This document shows positions 4,875-5,009 of a DNA stretch of 5,009 nt, in pieces. Position 1 is the stretch's first letter, and each line of letters starts with the position of its first letter. The stretch is taken from assembly GCA_031177735.1 (NCBI GenBank), contig JAPSKJ010000198.1:1-5009 (forward strand), read 5' to 3'. A model generated the notes under the pieces. It worked only from the letters and a program-made list of their open reading frames with translations, had not been told where the DNA came from and ran no database searches. Source of the DNA: Nocardioides sp. GTDB lineage: Bacteria > Actinomycetota > Actinomycetes > Propionibacteriales > Nocardioidaceae. The position numbers and the translations under genes were made by a program.

Positions 4875-5009
4875 TTGAGCGACTCCCGTCTGCCGGCGTC
4901 GTTCCTGGCGCCGGGCACCTCCTCGTTCGCTGAGTTCCTCGCAGGGCACAACCCCGACCTGCTGCCCGGCCGCCGTGCCGCCGACGGGCCCGCCGGCAAC
5001 CTCGGCGAC
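4875..5009 (+). CDS. prcB: 20S proteasome beta subunit PrcB, N-terminal propeptide (3' end outside the window)
   Basis: The frame runs from TTG 4875 to the window edge (45 codons). The sequence MSDSRLPASFLAPGTSSFAE continues with FLAGHNPDLLPGRR and matches the PrcB propeptide pattern, in which SSF.(D/E)FL is followed by P(D/E)LLP, as in the mycobacterial protein. PrcB is made with this propeptide, which is cut off autocatalytically to expose the N-terminal Thr that is the active-site nucleophile. That Thr and the whole catalytic domain lie beyond the window. No ATG in this frame precedes the TTG after the pup stop codon, and the ribosome binding site at 4863–4868 fits the TTG. The position directly after pup is the standard one; prcA would be expected next. 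Confidence 0.93.
   Translation, partial: MSDSRLPASFLAPGTSSFAEFLAGHNPDLLPGRRAADGPAGNLGD

Noticed and set aside
4614..4999. Minus-strand open frames opposite pup and prcB (4614–4949 and 4679–4999)
   Set aside because: They are antisense shadows of genes identified beyond doubt on the plus strand, with no supporting ribosome binding site or domain.

Overview
The window is high-GC actinobacterial DNA. Codons end mostly in G or C, one start codon is TTG, and two genes look leaderless. It carries the conserved dop–pup–prcB part of a Pup-proteasome locus. A Nocardioides-type or other Propionibacteriales host would fit, but that is inference from style and gene set, not a demonstrated assignment.

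Left part (1–1292). The window opens inside a plus-strand gene whose last 80 codons encode two predicted membrane helices. It converges on a minus-strand gene for a six-helix membrane protein of the DUF1206 type, and the 47-bp gap between them holds a GC-rich hairpin. Upstream of the DUF1206 gene, the 171-bp gap to the next minus-strand gene contains two inverted repeats. The larger spans 54 bp and is followed by a T-rich stretch on the minus strand, so it is a good intrinsic terminator candidate for that gene.

Middle (1293–2990). A minus-strand gene encodes a predicted secreted 565-residue protein: a signal peptide, then seven FG-GAP type beta-propeller blades, then about sixteen RTX-like glycine/aspartate nonapeptides. 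It is transcribed divergently from dop across a 125-bp intergenic region.

Right part (3116–5009). The genes dop (depupylase/deamidase), pup (prokaryotic ubiquitin-like protein) and the beginning of prcB (20S proteasome beta subunit) run in the same direction. Pup is the tag put on lysines of target proteins. Dop removes it, and would deamidate a C-terminal Gln if one were present. PrcB forms the catalytic rings that degrade pupylated proteins. This Pup ends in Gly-Gly-Glu, so it is born ready for ligation and Dop should act here mainly as a depupylase. Both dop and pup have a TANNNT box exactly 6 bp before their ATG, which suggests leaderless transcripts. prcB starts with TTG 3 bp after pup, and the last codons of pup also form its ribosome binding site. 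The Pup ligase (pafA), prcA and the ATPase (mpa/arc) are not in the window.

I see no RNA gene, CRISPR array, transposase or other mobile element. The core locus is a known system. The less ordinary points are the FG-GAP/RTX secreted protein beside it, the matched leaderless promoters, and the overlap of the Pup C-terminal codons with the prcB ribosome binding site.
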